Below the pieces are notes generated by a model. It worked only from the letters and a program-made list of their open reading frames with translations, searched no databases and was not told where the DNA came from. The position numbers and the translations under genes were made by a program. A stretch of 64,000 nucleotides of DNA, taken from Neonectria sp. B-13. Its lineage: Eukaryota > Ascomycota > Sordariomycetes > Hypocreales > Nectriaceae. The stretch spans positions 62,001-126,000 of the forward strand of contig NOKP01000005.1 of NCBI GenBank assembly GCA_002682825.1, in the 5' to 3' direction. The first letter of the stretch is position 1. Every line of letters starts with the position of its first letter. Positions 53,401-64,000 of the stretch are shown here, piece after piece.

Positions 53401-56400
53401 CTGTATTCCTGAAAACTAGCTCCAGGTATTATTTGGACTGCGCCATCGCTAATGGCGCCGAGGATGTGGTCAAAGAACTTCTCTCTGTGGACAAGGACAG
53501 GATAACCAAGATGTTTCCGCTTCATGGAGCAGCGTTGATGGGCCGCCTGAAATTGCTCCCGTTACTTTTCGATTTGCTCGATGATCCCGCCCAGACAGAC
53601 GGTGAAGGCCGGACGCCACTTCACATGGCGGCCATCGGAGGTAACGCAGATGTTATTCGTTTTCTAGTCGGAAACGATAATCCCAAGAGCCTGACAAGGA
53701 AGTTTTGCGTCGCCAACATGATCAATGCCCAGGACAGATACCTGCAGACGCCCCTTAGTGTCGCGACACGACTTGGGAATGCCGACGCTGCCATGCTTCT
53801 GGCTGAGTCCGGGGCAGACTTGACTCTCCAGGATGACACGGGCAAGACGGCGATGCATTACGCCGTCCTTCATTGTCCCCAATTGGTCGAAGCTTTTGTT
53901 GCACAAGACGAGAATGTGATATACATACAAGACAACAACGGCTGCCTACCGCTGCACATTGCTGCGCAGGTCGGCAATACGAAGTCTGCAACAGCCATCG
54001 TTGATGCAGCACGTAACTCGGAGCGCCTTCCCGAGGTGATTGGCATGCGCAATGCACTGAAGAAGACACCGCTTCAATATGCAGCGGAGAATGGACACGC
54101 CGAGGTCGCAGAGCTTCTTGTCACGTCCCGCCGCAGCGCGTCGATGGAGGACATGGACAACAACGCGGCCGACCTGGCTGCAAGACGCGGCCACTTAGCG
54201 ACCTTGGAAGTTATGGCTCGCGGAAAGCTTGAGATCGGGGGCCGTCTACTCGTAGAAGCGGCTGGCGCTGGACAGCTGCTTATAGTTCAGTATCTGCTGC
54301 AGAACAACATCCATCCCGACTGTGAGAGCGGGACGTCCATGACGCCCCTTTCCGCGGCCTCAGCAAATGGCCATACCGAAGTCGTGAAAACTCTGCTGCG
54401 AGCCAATGCCGACATCAACCTTGGGGATGCGGATTGGGTAACGGCCCTCCACCATGCTGCCCGACACGACATGTATGACGTGATGCTAGCACTCCTCACC
54501 CACCAAAGCAGCACCGGCCAGATATTGAGCATCGATGCCCCGGACTCACCAAGATACAGGCCGCTTCATTATGCGGCCGAGAAGGGACACGTCCGGGTCA
54601 TGGAGCTGCTTTTGAAGTCCCACGCATCCGTCGACGCCCGCTCGCACAGGGGCGAGACTCCGCTTCACCTTGCCATTAGGAGACCTCAAGCTGTGAAGGT
54701 GCTGTTGGATGCTGGTGCTAATGTCAATGCCACCGACATTAACGAGCAGACTCCGCTACACATGGCAGCTCTACAACAGTCTCTCGAGTCCATCAAGCTT
54801 CTGATAGAACGCGGCGCCAATATTGAGGCGCGCGATGACGAAAGAACGCTACCTGTCACACACGCCATCTCCAAGAACAGTCTCGACGTGGTCAAAGAAC
54901 TCTACAAAGATGACCTCGAGCAGCAATTACCCGAGCTCGCTACTTGGAAAAACTTGGAGCTGGCGGTCAGGAACTCTGGGCTGCATGTGCTCAAGTTCCT
55001 GATGAGAGGATCCAAAGATGCGGTTGCGAGGACCGACTCTTATGGAAGCACGCTTCTCCATATTGCCGCCGAACAGGCAAACGTTGCTGTTCTTACTTTT
55101 GTCCTGGAGTGTGGGCTGGACGTCAACCTACCCGGGCCCCGGGCCAGAACGCCCTTGCACGAGGCGACAAGAGCTGGGAACGTGGAGAACATGCTCAAGC
55201 TCCTTGAGTGGAAGGCCGAGGTCGACAAAGCGGACAAACACTGCAGGACGCCGTTGTACACAGCCGCCCGACGGGGCAATGTGGAAGCCATCTCTATCCT
55301 GCTCGGTGCGAAGGCGGACATAGACAGAGGTCGCGATAGCGGTGAGACGCCCCTTTACGTTGCGGCCTATTCTGGAAAGTTGAGGGCTGTCAAGAGGCTT
55401 CTTGATGCCGGTGCTAATGTAGATGTCACATTATCCGGCGGATGGACTCTCCTACACGCCAGTGCAGACAACCTCGAGATCATGCGGCTTCTCGTGGAAT
55501 TCATCACCAACGTCAACATTAAGAATGCCGATGGCTGGACGCCGCTGCACCTTTCGGCCGCTTGGGGCCATCTGGACGTGGTCAAATTCCTCCTCGAGAA
55601 AGGTGCAGACCCCGACAACGTCAATTCCCGCGGTCAGACGCCGCTGCACCTTTCAGCCGCTTGGGGCCATCTAGACGTGGTCAAATTCCTCCTCGAGAAA
55701 GGTGCAGATCCCGACAACGTCAATTCCTGCGGTCAGGCGCCGCTGCACGTAGCCTTGAGCGAGGGTAAAAGCTCCGTTGCTGACGCGCTGCTGAACCATG
55801 ACAAACCCTTCGACCTGAACCGTCGGGATGAAGATGGCATAGCACCTATCCACCAGGCCATTCAGATGAACGAACCCGGCCTCGTAGCAAGTCTAATTGA
55901 AAGAGGTGCAGACTTCACAATCAAGACTAGCAACGGTGCTTCGTGCCTCGCCCTGGCTATCGACCACACCTCTGTCCAAATGGTGTCGATCCTGCTCGGC
56001 GGCGAGGGCTTGTCCAAGGCCAAGACATGGAGCCGACAGGAGTTGGTTTCCGCGTACTGGCAGGCCATAAGGATGGATGGGCTGAAGGACAGAGGCGAGA
56101 AGCAATCGAAAATCGTTGAGCTTCTAACGACACGAGATGGCACCCTGTTAAAGGAGATGTCAGAGCGTTTCAATGGACTTGAGACTTTCCTACGTCTGGA
56201 GAGGCTGGTATACGGAGATGAACTCATGGCAGCGCGCCTGGTAAAGCTAGGAATTGACCCTTTCAACCGGGAACAAACCGATCAGAAATCAGCCTTCGAG
56301 CTCGCAGTCGTCTCCCGCAGGAGAATAGCATACGAGTTCTTTGACGCCTGCCTACGGTTCCGGCGGGAAGACCCGCGGACTTTGCGGGACATGGGATTTA

Positions 56401-57395
56401 GAGAGCTACGCATCGCTACCGAGCTCGACAATGCAGACTTATGGCGGGGGCTCGAGCCGCTAAGAAAACGGATACATCCGGGTGAGACAGATCAGGATGG
56501 TTGGAGTATGGACCACTTCTACTACCAGGCGGCGAATCGCTTCCCTGACCTCTGGGGCTGGGACGCTGAAGCGATCAAGAAGCCGACCAGAACGCCGAAG
56601 TCGCTCGTCGTGCCAGAGATGTGGCACGCCCCGGGGACAGTTTCTCCGGATCGCCTACAGATTCTGCCAGGCGGACTAGAAGTCTCATATGGACGTAGGT
56701 GCTATCCCATACCGATGATCAATACAGTGCTAACAGAAAGGTGGGATATAAGCCTCTAACTTGGAAAAGGACTGGCCTTCCAGGTGCGTCCGGGCCGACT
56801 TTCCCTTCCCTCCTAGACAGCTCGGTCAGGCGTATTTTGAAGTCACGATCCAGGAACACAGATCAGCGGTGATAATAGAGTCCTCGAACTCGAGTCATGT
56901 TAAAAAAGACCCTAGCTTGTCTATCGGCTTTTCAGGCGAGTTCTGTGACCAGACATACGCTCACCCGGGGTGGAACATTTGGTCGGTCGGCTATCACGGT
57001 GATGGCGGCGCAGTCTACGAACGATTCGGGATGGGAAAGTACCGGACGGACCGAGCCTTTGGGATCGGTAGTACCGTCGGATGCGGAGTCAACTTCGATA
57101 GTGGCCGTTATTTTTTCACGCTTGACGGCGAGGTGGTCGGTAAGTGCGCCATGTGATTCCCCTTCCTGTAGACGTGTCGTCAGTTGGGGCGGTACCTGAC
57201 ATTTCAACAGCCCAGCGGTCGAGTGCGGTCATCTTTCGAAAATTGTATCCTTGCATCGGCCATTCTGGACGGTCTTGCAAAGTGAAGGTGAACTTTGGAG
57301 AGACGGAATTTGTGTGGCCCGGGGCGAAGAGGCTCAGTGAGAGCGATGCAGATACCAGAACTTCGAGGCTGCAGAGGGGTGCCGGCGCGGTATGA
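50412..57395 (+). CDS. NLR: hydrolase-like (SesB-type), NACHT, ankyrin repeats, SPRY
   Basis: Six exons (50412-50524, 50591-51041, 51100-51544, 51610-56726, 56770-57139, 57211-57395) give 2226 residues in one frame. The N-terminus is an alpha/beta-hydrolase-like domain of the SesB type (~35-340) with LAGYGFGGIIVKQ where GHSxGG is expected, and FFATPHRS. The nucleophile position is Gly (GGT, 51015-51017), so it should be catalytically dead. A P-loop, GSSGHGKSAL (~408-416), and a divergent Walker B (LIVVYDFERW) define the NACHT-like NTPase. Over twenty ankyrin repeats occupy ~945-1825. A C-terminal SPRY domain (~2042-2205) shows YFEVTI, PGWNIWSVGYHGD, VGCGVNF and FFTLDGEVV. The 43-nt intron 56727-56769 joins ankyrin and SPRY parts in frame. 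Predicted role: cytosolic immune-like receptor with repeats and SPRY as ligand-sensing surfaces. Confidence 0.9.
55530..55736 (+). repeat. Two near-identical 99-bp ankyrin units
   Basis: Consecutive 99-bp units encode TPLHLSAAWGHLDVVKFLL-type ankyrin repeats. They differ at only four positions, all C/T or G/A transitions, one changing Arg to Cys. Other ankyrin units in the gene are far more divergent, so this pair is a recent duplication or conversion. Confidence 0.9.
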
Positions 57396-58314
57396 TGGGA
57401 GACGGGCGACGAGTCGTGAGCGGAGGGCAATTATGAACTAGCTGGGGAGTATGGATTGGCAAGGTTAATAGATATGCGGTATACATCAGCCTCCATTTAT
57501 AATAGCTAGTGGCCCAATCTAGTGAGCGATCGAATGCGTCTACGACGGGCTATGCTTTACAGTAGTGCTTGGAGACTGCTGGCCGCAGACATGGTGGATG
57601 AAGCACCATATTGATAGCCTTGAAAACTACTTCCCTGACTATCAGTGTCATCGTGTGCTATGACTGAGCCGCTGCAAGCGTGAGTCACCGATCTGTCCGC
57701 TAAAGTCGGGAACGCTAGGGCTAACATAAGCCTCCGACGCCAATTGGAACTCCCTTCGTAGCTCCATCTCTCTGACAGTAAGTATCCCGAAAGGTCGAGT
57801 AAGGCAATCAACTGATATTAAAGGACACCTTTAAGGATGAAGTAGTCGTCAGTTTCCTTGACTAGGCCGTATTGAACGACGCCGCCGTACTGCCCCTCGG
57901 ACATGCTGCTCACCACGACATGGCCCAAGCGGATGTCATGCTTGTTGCTAGGAGCTCCACCAATGCTGATGAGAAATCGCTACTTGATGGAGGGGAAGGT
58001 GCGGGGAGGCATGTGAGCACCACATTGTGTCTTTTAGTGCCGAGGGGAAGTGTGGGGTTAGGACAACCATTATAGGTGGGTTATTTCTTCCTATCACCCC
58101 ATAACGCTCGGCATGACTCACTTGCCGGGCTCTAGAGAGTTGTCTAAAGGTACGGATATCGACAGCTACTATATAACCCCCTCTGCTGATTCACTTATCT
58201 CCTTCTTCTCTAGTTCTAAATTGATAAACTTGTTGTCCAACAACAGAAAGTCTACCAACAACTACCATCTATCGTCTTCGCTGATCCATTTGGATCTGAA
58301 TACCATTGCCTACT
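57396..58314. other. Intergenic DNA
   Basis: Normal composition between the NLR and the small methyltransferase. A CT-rich stretch near 58190-58215 precedes the next start. No gene recognised. Confidence 0.5.
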
Positions 58315-58989
58315 ATGGACCCGACCAAGACACCGGCACCGGAAGATATCAAGGCGAAAATCAAGGAAACCTACGACAATATAGCTGTCCACTACAACAC
58401 TTGGACAGATCTCAACGCAACAACACGCGCACTCTTCCTCAACAAGCTGATAGCGCATCTGCCTCAGAATCCAGTGGAAAAGCTGTCCATCTTGGAGCTG
58501 GGATGTGGCGGTGGTCTCCCAGTCACAAAAGCCCTTCTGTCGATACCAAACACCATCGTGTTTGCGAATGACATCTCGGCAGCCCAGATAGATATCGCGA
58601 AGCAGAACCTCGCCGAGTTTGGAGACAGAGCTACTTGCAAAGAGGGCGACATGATGGAGTTGGAATTCCCCGACGGCTCCTTGGATGCCGTTGTAGGCCT
58701 GTACACGATCATTCATCTGCCACGGGAAGAGCAGACAGAGATGGTTGCTAGAATATCCAAGTGGCTCAAGCCTGGAGGCCACGTGCTCGTCAACTTCACG
58801 TCCGACGCGGACGAGGTCAACGTGAATCCAAACTGGCTGGTGGACAAGGGGTGGATGTTTTGGAGCGGCTGGGGTGCGGAGCGCAGCCTGGAGATGGTTA
58901 AGAGCTCAGGACTCAAAGTTCTGGAGTCTGAGATCAAAGGCGACCCGGGAGATGGCACTCAGTTGTGGGTCCTTGCCACTAAGACCTGA
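58315..58989 (+). CDS. Small class I SAM-dependent methyltransferase
   Basis: An intronless 224-residue protein starting MDPTKTPAPED. SAM motif I is LSILELGCGGGLPVTKAL (~60-78), motif II TIVFANDIS with the acidic residue binding the SAM ribose, then GDMMELEFPDGSLDAVV and a post-motif LPREEQTEMVARISKWLKPGG. This matches the Methyltransf_11/25 group. The C-terminal GWGAERSLEMVKSSGLKVLE is a typical cap of the Rossmann fold. The substrate cannot be predicted. It is unrelated in detail to the LaeA-like protein at 43000-44685. Confidence 0.9.
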   Translation: MDPTKTPAPEDIKAKIKETYDNIAVHYNTWTDLNATTRALFLNKLIAHLPQNPVEKLSILELGCGGGLPVTKALLSIPNTIVFANDISAAQIDIAKQNLAEFGDRATCKEGDMMELEFPDGSLDAVVGLYTIIHLPREEQTEMVARISKWLKPGGHVLVNFTSDADEVNVNPNWLVDKGWMFWSGWGAERSLEMVKSSGLKVLESEIKGDPGDGTQLWVLATKT

Positions 58990-60011
58990 CGTGCGTGTAG
59001 TCCCATGGAAGCGCACTTTCTCAAGTCCTTAGACCAGCTATCAACTAGGAGTGGAAGGGGACTTGTTGTTGTGCTTGGATCTGCTGTCATCCTAGCAGCG
59101 TAAAAGTATTTCGCCAGTATTCTTTAGAAAGTGTTTGGAACAGAGGGGAAGCCATAGCATCCTAGAAGTGAACCTAGCAGCGCAGAAGTCTAAAACAGCC
59201 TTTGCTGCGCCAAATTTCACTAAACTCAGTCTCATTGCGTTTTTCGTTGCAGGCCTCTTAGTTGGATAAAATGCTGAATAATGGCCCGTTTGCTGGATAT
59301 CTATCATATTTTGTTGCTGGGAGAGTTGCAGTGTTCTCTGATACTTGATGTTAATCCACTTGTAGACTGGAGAGAGACGCAGAATGTGGCCAATTGCTGT
59401 CGAACCAGGACAGGGCTCATATACTCTTGACATAACTCAGTGTTTTCTATGGAAGGTTTATATACACCACTCAAGGCCCTTTTCTTTTTTCTGTTAAGAA
59501 GGCCGAATCAAGTGCAGCAAAGAGGCACAGCAGAGCCACACAGCAGATATTATACGGGGGATCTCAAGTTCAGTCAAAGTACAAAGAGTATATTGCCCAT
59601 CAACCCATGAATCTAGCGCCCGCCGCACCTTTTTACTCTGCTAACGAATATCGAGAGCATATTTAGCCTTGGTCGATACAATCCGGTAGATCAAGGCAAC
59701 GCAGTAGATAATATACAGCAGATAATACAGTAAGATGCTATGCTGCTGATAAATATGCCTTGGCATTGTCCAGAGCCAGCATTCTGTATCCTACCTAGAT
59801 GGATGATATGCTCGGCGCGGGGTACGAGCATGTCAGCTGACTTTGAAGACCCGCTGAGTCCAAGGCCCCGGGCGGATCGTGAAGTGAAGTTTCTGCTCCG
59901 CACCTAAACCACATAATTATTATCCTGTTCCCTTGTGATAAATCACTTCGACTTTTGTCGCTGACCAGGACCAGAGTCTACATCAATGAAAGTCACCCTC
60001 AAACCCTTCAC
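58990..60011. other. Intergenic DNA
   Basis: About 1 kb of normal composition without a recognisable gene on either strand. A 113-codon minus frame at 59092-59433 has no family features. Confidence 0.5.
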
Positions 60012-61839
60012 ATGAAGCTTCAGATCATGTTCACAGCGTTGGTTGACATTGTGAACGATATTGCCCTCGGACCACAAAATCGGAAGGTGAAGAAATATCT
60101 TGATGAAGCCACATGCGGTAAGTGGGATAGAGATTTAATCGATGGCATAATATATCTGACTCTCCATAGATTCAGTTTCCAACGATCTCGGGAAAGTACT
60201 TTCATCGCAGCTTATAGGGTTCAAAGAGCGAGAGCTTCTGCAGACAACGTTTGACAGGTGGTGCATCCAGGGCTCATCGAAGCAGAAATGTGAATTCAGC
60301 CCTCTTCATCTAGTCAAGCAACTACTCATATAACGCAGATTGGAACGAAGGAAGCTTCAAACAACACGCTAGAAGTACCCATTCTGAAGTCGAAATCTCC
60401 GACTCCGCCATCCAGCTTCTTTGGAGAAGTTTCCATTTCTACGCCTATCATCCATTTCCTCGTGATCTCCGACATGGAAAGGTCGATTTTGCTGCCTTCA
60501 GCCGCGCAGTTCTCCTGACAGTGTTTCAGTATGACGATCTGCTTGGCACTCGAGAACTTGAATGGTTCTGGCGCGAGGATGCAGCATTTTTTCGTAGCGC
60601 CAGCTTTGAACGAATCTTCAGAAGCATCGGAGTTCCAGGGATTGCAACTCAGCAAGAGAAGCGACCAAATAACCCGAATTCCATCTTGAGTGACGCCATG
60701 GATGTTTTAATCATGGTCGGGCCTCAATTCATGCACGCGGCTCCGTCACAAGACCAGCTTAGGCGGGTGGCGTGGAAACTCTTCACTAGCGGGCCGGCCA
60801 TAACGCCAAGAGAGGTGCGGCGGCCAGACGTTTCGACCTTGTTGAATTTGTTACTGCGAATGAGATTTAAGAAGGATATACGGAGCTCGAGTTACAATGT
60901 CGGTGATTTTGTGGAAAGTAAACTGGCAGATGAAGAGTTGACTGTGGCCTTGGTCAACTGTCTGGCAGGGGATGAGAGCGCCGTAACCCTCACATCTGAG
61001 CAGCTTCTGACAGCAAGAGACTTGCTTGTAAGTATAGTCTCGTTTAATACCGCTAAAGAGCAGCTTTTAATGACATTCTATAGCCCTATCTTCCGCTAAG
61101 ATTCTTTCAGCTATGGGCAGTCTTGTTCCAACCTTCGACTGGGGCAAGAATATCTCAAGCACCCGAGACTACACATACTCATATCGACAGCGCTATTTCG
61201 CTCTTCGCGCCTCAAATCAATACCGAAAATAGATACCTCAGGGGGATTGCCAAGCGGGGAGTACCAGTGTCAATCGCACTGGAGAAAGCACAGATTTGGC
61301 CAGATTCACAAAACATAACAGCAGCTCGTTTAGTCCAAGTTCTCCGCCACCAATCATCTGCATGCGTCTTGCTGTTCACAAGTGAGATAGTTGCTACAAC
61401 TCCAACTGTAGTTGTCGGCGCCTACATCTCTGGCTCCTTGACCGGGATCGAAGGGGAAATCGAGAAATGCGACACTCAAGGCAACACTTCGCAAATTCTT
61501 TTTCAACTCCAGCCCCAATTCCAACTCCTGCGCTGGACGAAGACTAAGACACCACTTATAAACCTGATCAATGCGGAAGCTATGAAGATTACGCCTGCCG
61601 AGATTGCGATGAATGAAGCTTCAGAGTCATTGAATGCGTCCTATTATATTGGGGATCCGACAAGCCAAGGCCCAGGGCTTAGAATTGATCCCGGGGGGAA
61701 AACGGCAACACTTACGAGTGGTGATGAGCACAAGGGCGGAAATAATAACGCGGAGGGGAGCGAAGCATTTCGTAAAAGGTGGGAGGTTACAGTCCAGAAT
61801 CCTCGCATGGATATTTTTACGGTGACAGATAGATGCTAG
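60012..61839 (+). CDS. TLDc-domain protein, Rtc5-like
   Basis: Four exons (60012-60117, 60170-60289, 60339-61027, 61111-61839) give 547 residues in frame, close to the size of yeast Rtc5 (about 570 aa). The N-terminal half has an EF-hand-like helical region including SAIQLLWRSFHFYAYHPFP and VDFAAFSRAVLLTVFQYDDLLG. The C-terminal part resembles a TLDc fold: ARISQAPETTH, SACVLLFTSEIV, VVVGAYISGSL, SQILFQLQPQFQLLRW and a final RWEVTVQNPRMDIFTV. All introns have GT..AG ends and fungal branch sites. TLDc proteins bind the V-ATPase, and Rtc5 is linked to vacuolar V-ATPase regulation in yeast. Assignment to Rtc5 rests on architecture and remembered motifs, so another fungal TLDc protein is possible. 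Confidence 0.6.
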
Positions 61840-62202
61840 ACCAAGAGCTGCGAGCCGGGAGGGTCACGATTGTCAAAGATACACCTAACATTACTGATAA
61901 GCCGCCCATCTGGAGGCGTCTCCCACAATTATACATACCATATTGAGAGGCATACACCCGGTATTCAGACCATAATCAAAAGGAGGTTCATTCAAGAAGC
62001 CCTTGGTAGTCTCTTGAATTCTGAGAAATTTGATTGAAGTAAACAATACCGAAAGTATATCAGTAATGCCAAGACTTGGGGAGGATAAGAGATAATACAA
62101 TCATTTACACCATATCGCAGAATTAGGAAGTGTAATGGCTTGATATGCCGATTAAGTTGATAGCTGATCGGCCAACCTGGACTGCTTCGTCCCTCGTGGT
62201 GT
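61840..62202. other. Intergenic region between convergent genes
   Basis: Short 3' flank between the Rtc5-like gene and the SDR gene. No gene or repeat recognised. Confidence 0.5.
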
Positions 62203-62994
62203 CTAGATCCAACCCCCATCCACCAGAATACTCTGGTTTGTCACGCCTTCGCTGTCGTCAGCAACAAGCCACAGCGCCGCCCTCGCCACATCTGCAGGCT
62301 GTAGGAGTCTCTTGATAGCCTGGCGTTCTAGCACAAAATCTGTGTACTCGGGCGTGTGAACGTCACGCTTTTCCCTCTCCGTTGCAATAGAGCCGGGCAT
62401 AATGCTGTTCACTCGGATGCCCTTGGGTCCGAACTCGTGCGCGAGCGTCCGCGTCAGTCCGACCACGGCGGCCTTGCTCGTAACGTATCCAACCGCACCA
62501 GTTGCCGGGATGGCCCATGTGATGCTGCCCATGTTGACAACTGACGCCGCTCTCGCAGCCAGTAGACCAGGCATCAGCGCCTGGGTGAGGAAGAATTGGT
62601 GGCGCAAGTTTACGTGAAGGCTAGCATCCCATTGCTCAGGGGTCATTTCCAGGGTCGCCTTCTTTTCGTTTTTCGCGGTCCCGGCGGCATTGTTGATGAG
62701 GCCGTGGATCTGGGGGTAGGCGGCCAAGATCTTGGCTGCCACGGGCTTGACGGCACCATCGATGTCGGTAAGGTCGCACTGGTAGTAGACGGGCTTGTGG
62801 GCTACCTTGAGGTTGGTGACTCTCTCGATCAATTCAGTGCCAGTGTCAGGCAGGATGTCGAGGAAGATCACCAGGGAACCTTGTGTCGCGAAGTGCTCCA
62901 CGAACGACGCCCCAATGCCCATGGCTCCGCCCGAGATGACCACCACGCGATCCGCGAGACTTGGATACGTCGCATACTTCTTCGTGGACGACAT
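62203..62994 (-). CDS. Short-chain dehydrogenase/reductase (classical SDR)
   Basis: An intronless 263-residue protein. The NAD(P)-binding Gly motif is GGAMGIG (~22-28), followed by an Asp at the end of the second strand (IFLD), which favours NAD(H). NNAAG follows the fourth strand. Catalytic Ser lies in NMGSITW and Tyr/Lys in GYVTSKAAVVG (YxxxK). The C-terminus, DDSEGVTNQSILVDGGWI, is typical of classical SDRs of about 250 residues. Substrate unknown; no metabolic cluster partner is seen, apart from the small methyltransferase 3.2 kb away. No targeting signal is evident. Confidence 0.93.
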   Translation of the reverse strand: MSSTKKYATYPSLADRVVVISGGAMGIGASFVEHFATQGSLVIFLDILPDTGTELIERVTNLKVAHKPVYYQCDLTDIDGAVKPVAAKILAAYPQIHGLINNAAGTAKNEKKATLEMTPEQWDASLHVNLRHQFFLTQALMPGLLAARAASVVNMGSITWAIPATGAVGYVTSKAAVVGLTRTLAHEFGPKGIRVNSIMPGSIATEREKRDVHTPEYTDFVLERQAIKRLLQPADVARAALWLVADDSEGVTNQSILVDGGWI

Positions 62995-64000
62995 TTTTCA
63001 CCCTAATCTCACTAATATTTGTAGGCAGGGCAGACTCGGCATGAAAATAAATGAGGGAGGGCTACGAAGATTCGTTGGGGACTGGTATAACTGACTTACG
63101 TCATTCAACCACAAGTGGCACGAAATAGAACTGATGACCCGATGTGACGTAACAGCTGACTTGAGAGTCTCGACCTATTAAATTGCTTTTGCTGGCTCGC
63201 CAAATCGAAAGTTAATATGCAAACTTCCAACGGAGATAGCCAGATATATCTACCAGATCCTGTTTGTTCTCTAGGTCTTCGTGTCGAGATGTTGGTGCTG
63301 GCAACGCTACCCTGGCGCTTCATAGGACGTACTGGTGGTTATTGGCTCTCCAGCGGCGACGGCTTGGCCGGACCTCGGGCTTGGCGGCTAAACCAGACGA
63401 CGCGACAAGTTGCCAATTTCGGTGTTAACCTCGAATAGAGCATTAGACACCACGAAAATACTGGCAAAAGGGAAACTTACCTTGAAGCTCGTGGCGGTGC
63501 TGCGGGATGAGAATGAGCTTGTCCCCTGTTTTGATTAAGCGAGGGCAGGGGGCCATTGCTGCAGATTTCATCGTCGCCTACCACTCCGACCTGGCCCATT
63601 GCGAGATACTTCCTGCAGTCTCCCGCTATACAAATACTGCAACTTCAAGGTCGGGCCTTTCCTACACTTTACTCAGCTTGCGCTTGTCCTCGACCTCTAT
63701 CCTCTCCTTCTGAGCGCCGAAGATGGAGAAGGTTCAGATATTCCTTTGATCCTCTCTACGTTCAGTTCTGAGGTTAAGATGAAGACTAGAGAAAAAATGT
63801 TTCACCATTGTCGCTCAGGTTTGTTCGAACAAACGTACCTTCTAGGGCATTAAGCTAGACGGATGGGAGATGGACGAAGCCGAGTCTATGCAGCCTGCAT
63901 TAGCACTATGTTCTCTTGTCAGGGGTTCCTGAGTCTTTTGCAGCGGCCGTATCCTAGGTGTCCTCAGTCGCGATCTCACTACTTCGATATTTGTACTCAA
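62995..64000. other. Upstream region of the SDR gene, window end
   Basis: Normal composition. Short overlapping frames on both strands (63105-63323, 63217-63438, 63556-63853) show no recognisable protein family. A gene truncated by the window end cannot be excluded. Confidence 0.45.

Overview
The window looks like nuclear DNA of a filamentous ascomycete (Pezizomycotina). Introns are 43-80 nt with GTRNGT-type donors and CTAAC/CTGAC branch sites. The genes are typical of these fungi: NACHT-type NLRs with ankyrin repeats, a LaeA-like methyltransferase, an ankyrin/subtilisin protein and a GST. Long stretches are extremely AT-rich and almost lack CA/TG dinucleotides, the signature of repeat-induced point mutation (RIP). 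I cannot name the species.

Layout. 1-7.4 kb is a RIP-degraded graveyard of nested retroposons. 7.4-11.65 kb (minus) is an intact-looking NLR gene whose nine-exon model ends in a ubiquitin-conjugating (E2) domain with Ser at the catalytic Cys position. 11.9-38.75 kb is again mostly repeats: two solo LTRs of one family (one fresh, one RIPped), the 3' end of a Ty1/copia element, a 30-bp minisatellite, many copies of two ~1-kb retroposon-like families (called A and B here), a non-RIPped island at 27.0-27.6 kb, and a RIPped Ty3/gypsy element of ~7.1 kb interrupted by three later insertions. From 38.75 kb to the end the DNA has normal composition: an intron-containing tRNA-Ala, a GST (minus), a possible small tail-anchored protein, a LaeA-like methyltransferase (plus, 11 exons), an ankyrin-like/subtilisin S8 protein (minus), a divergent 344-aa fungal protein of unknown function, a 2226-aa NLR (hydrolase-like, NACHT, ankyrin, SPRY), a small methyltransferase, a TLDc/Rtc5-like protein and an SDR oxidoreductase.

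How they may work together. Fungal NLRs act in non-self recognition and programmed cell death. Both NLRs here carry an enzyme-like domain lacking its nucleophile (Ser for Cys in the E2; Gly for Ser in the hydrolase), so they may use these folds as sensors, decoys or adaptors. The subtilisin gene, the unknown 344-aa gene and the second NLR are contiguous and share a TACGTAG-type palindrome in their intergenic regions. That makes a candidate functional module, but this is inference. Families A and B both leave 13-15-bp target duplications beginning ATA and have 5'-truncated copies. This points to target-primed reverse transcription, probably by the same unseen LINE machinery.
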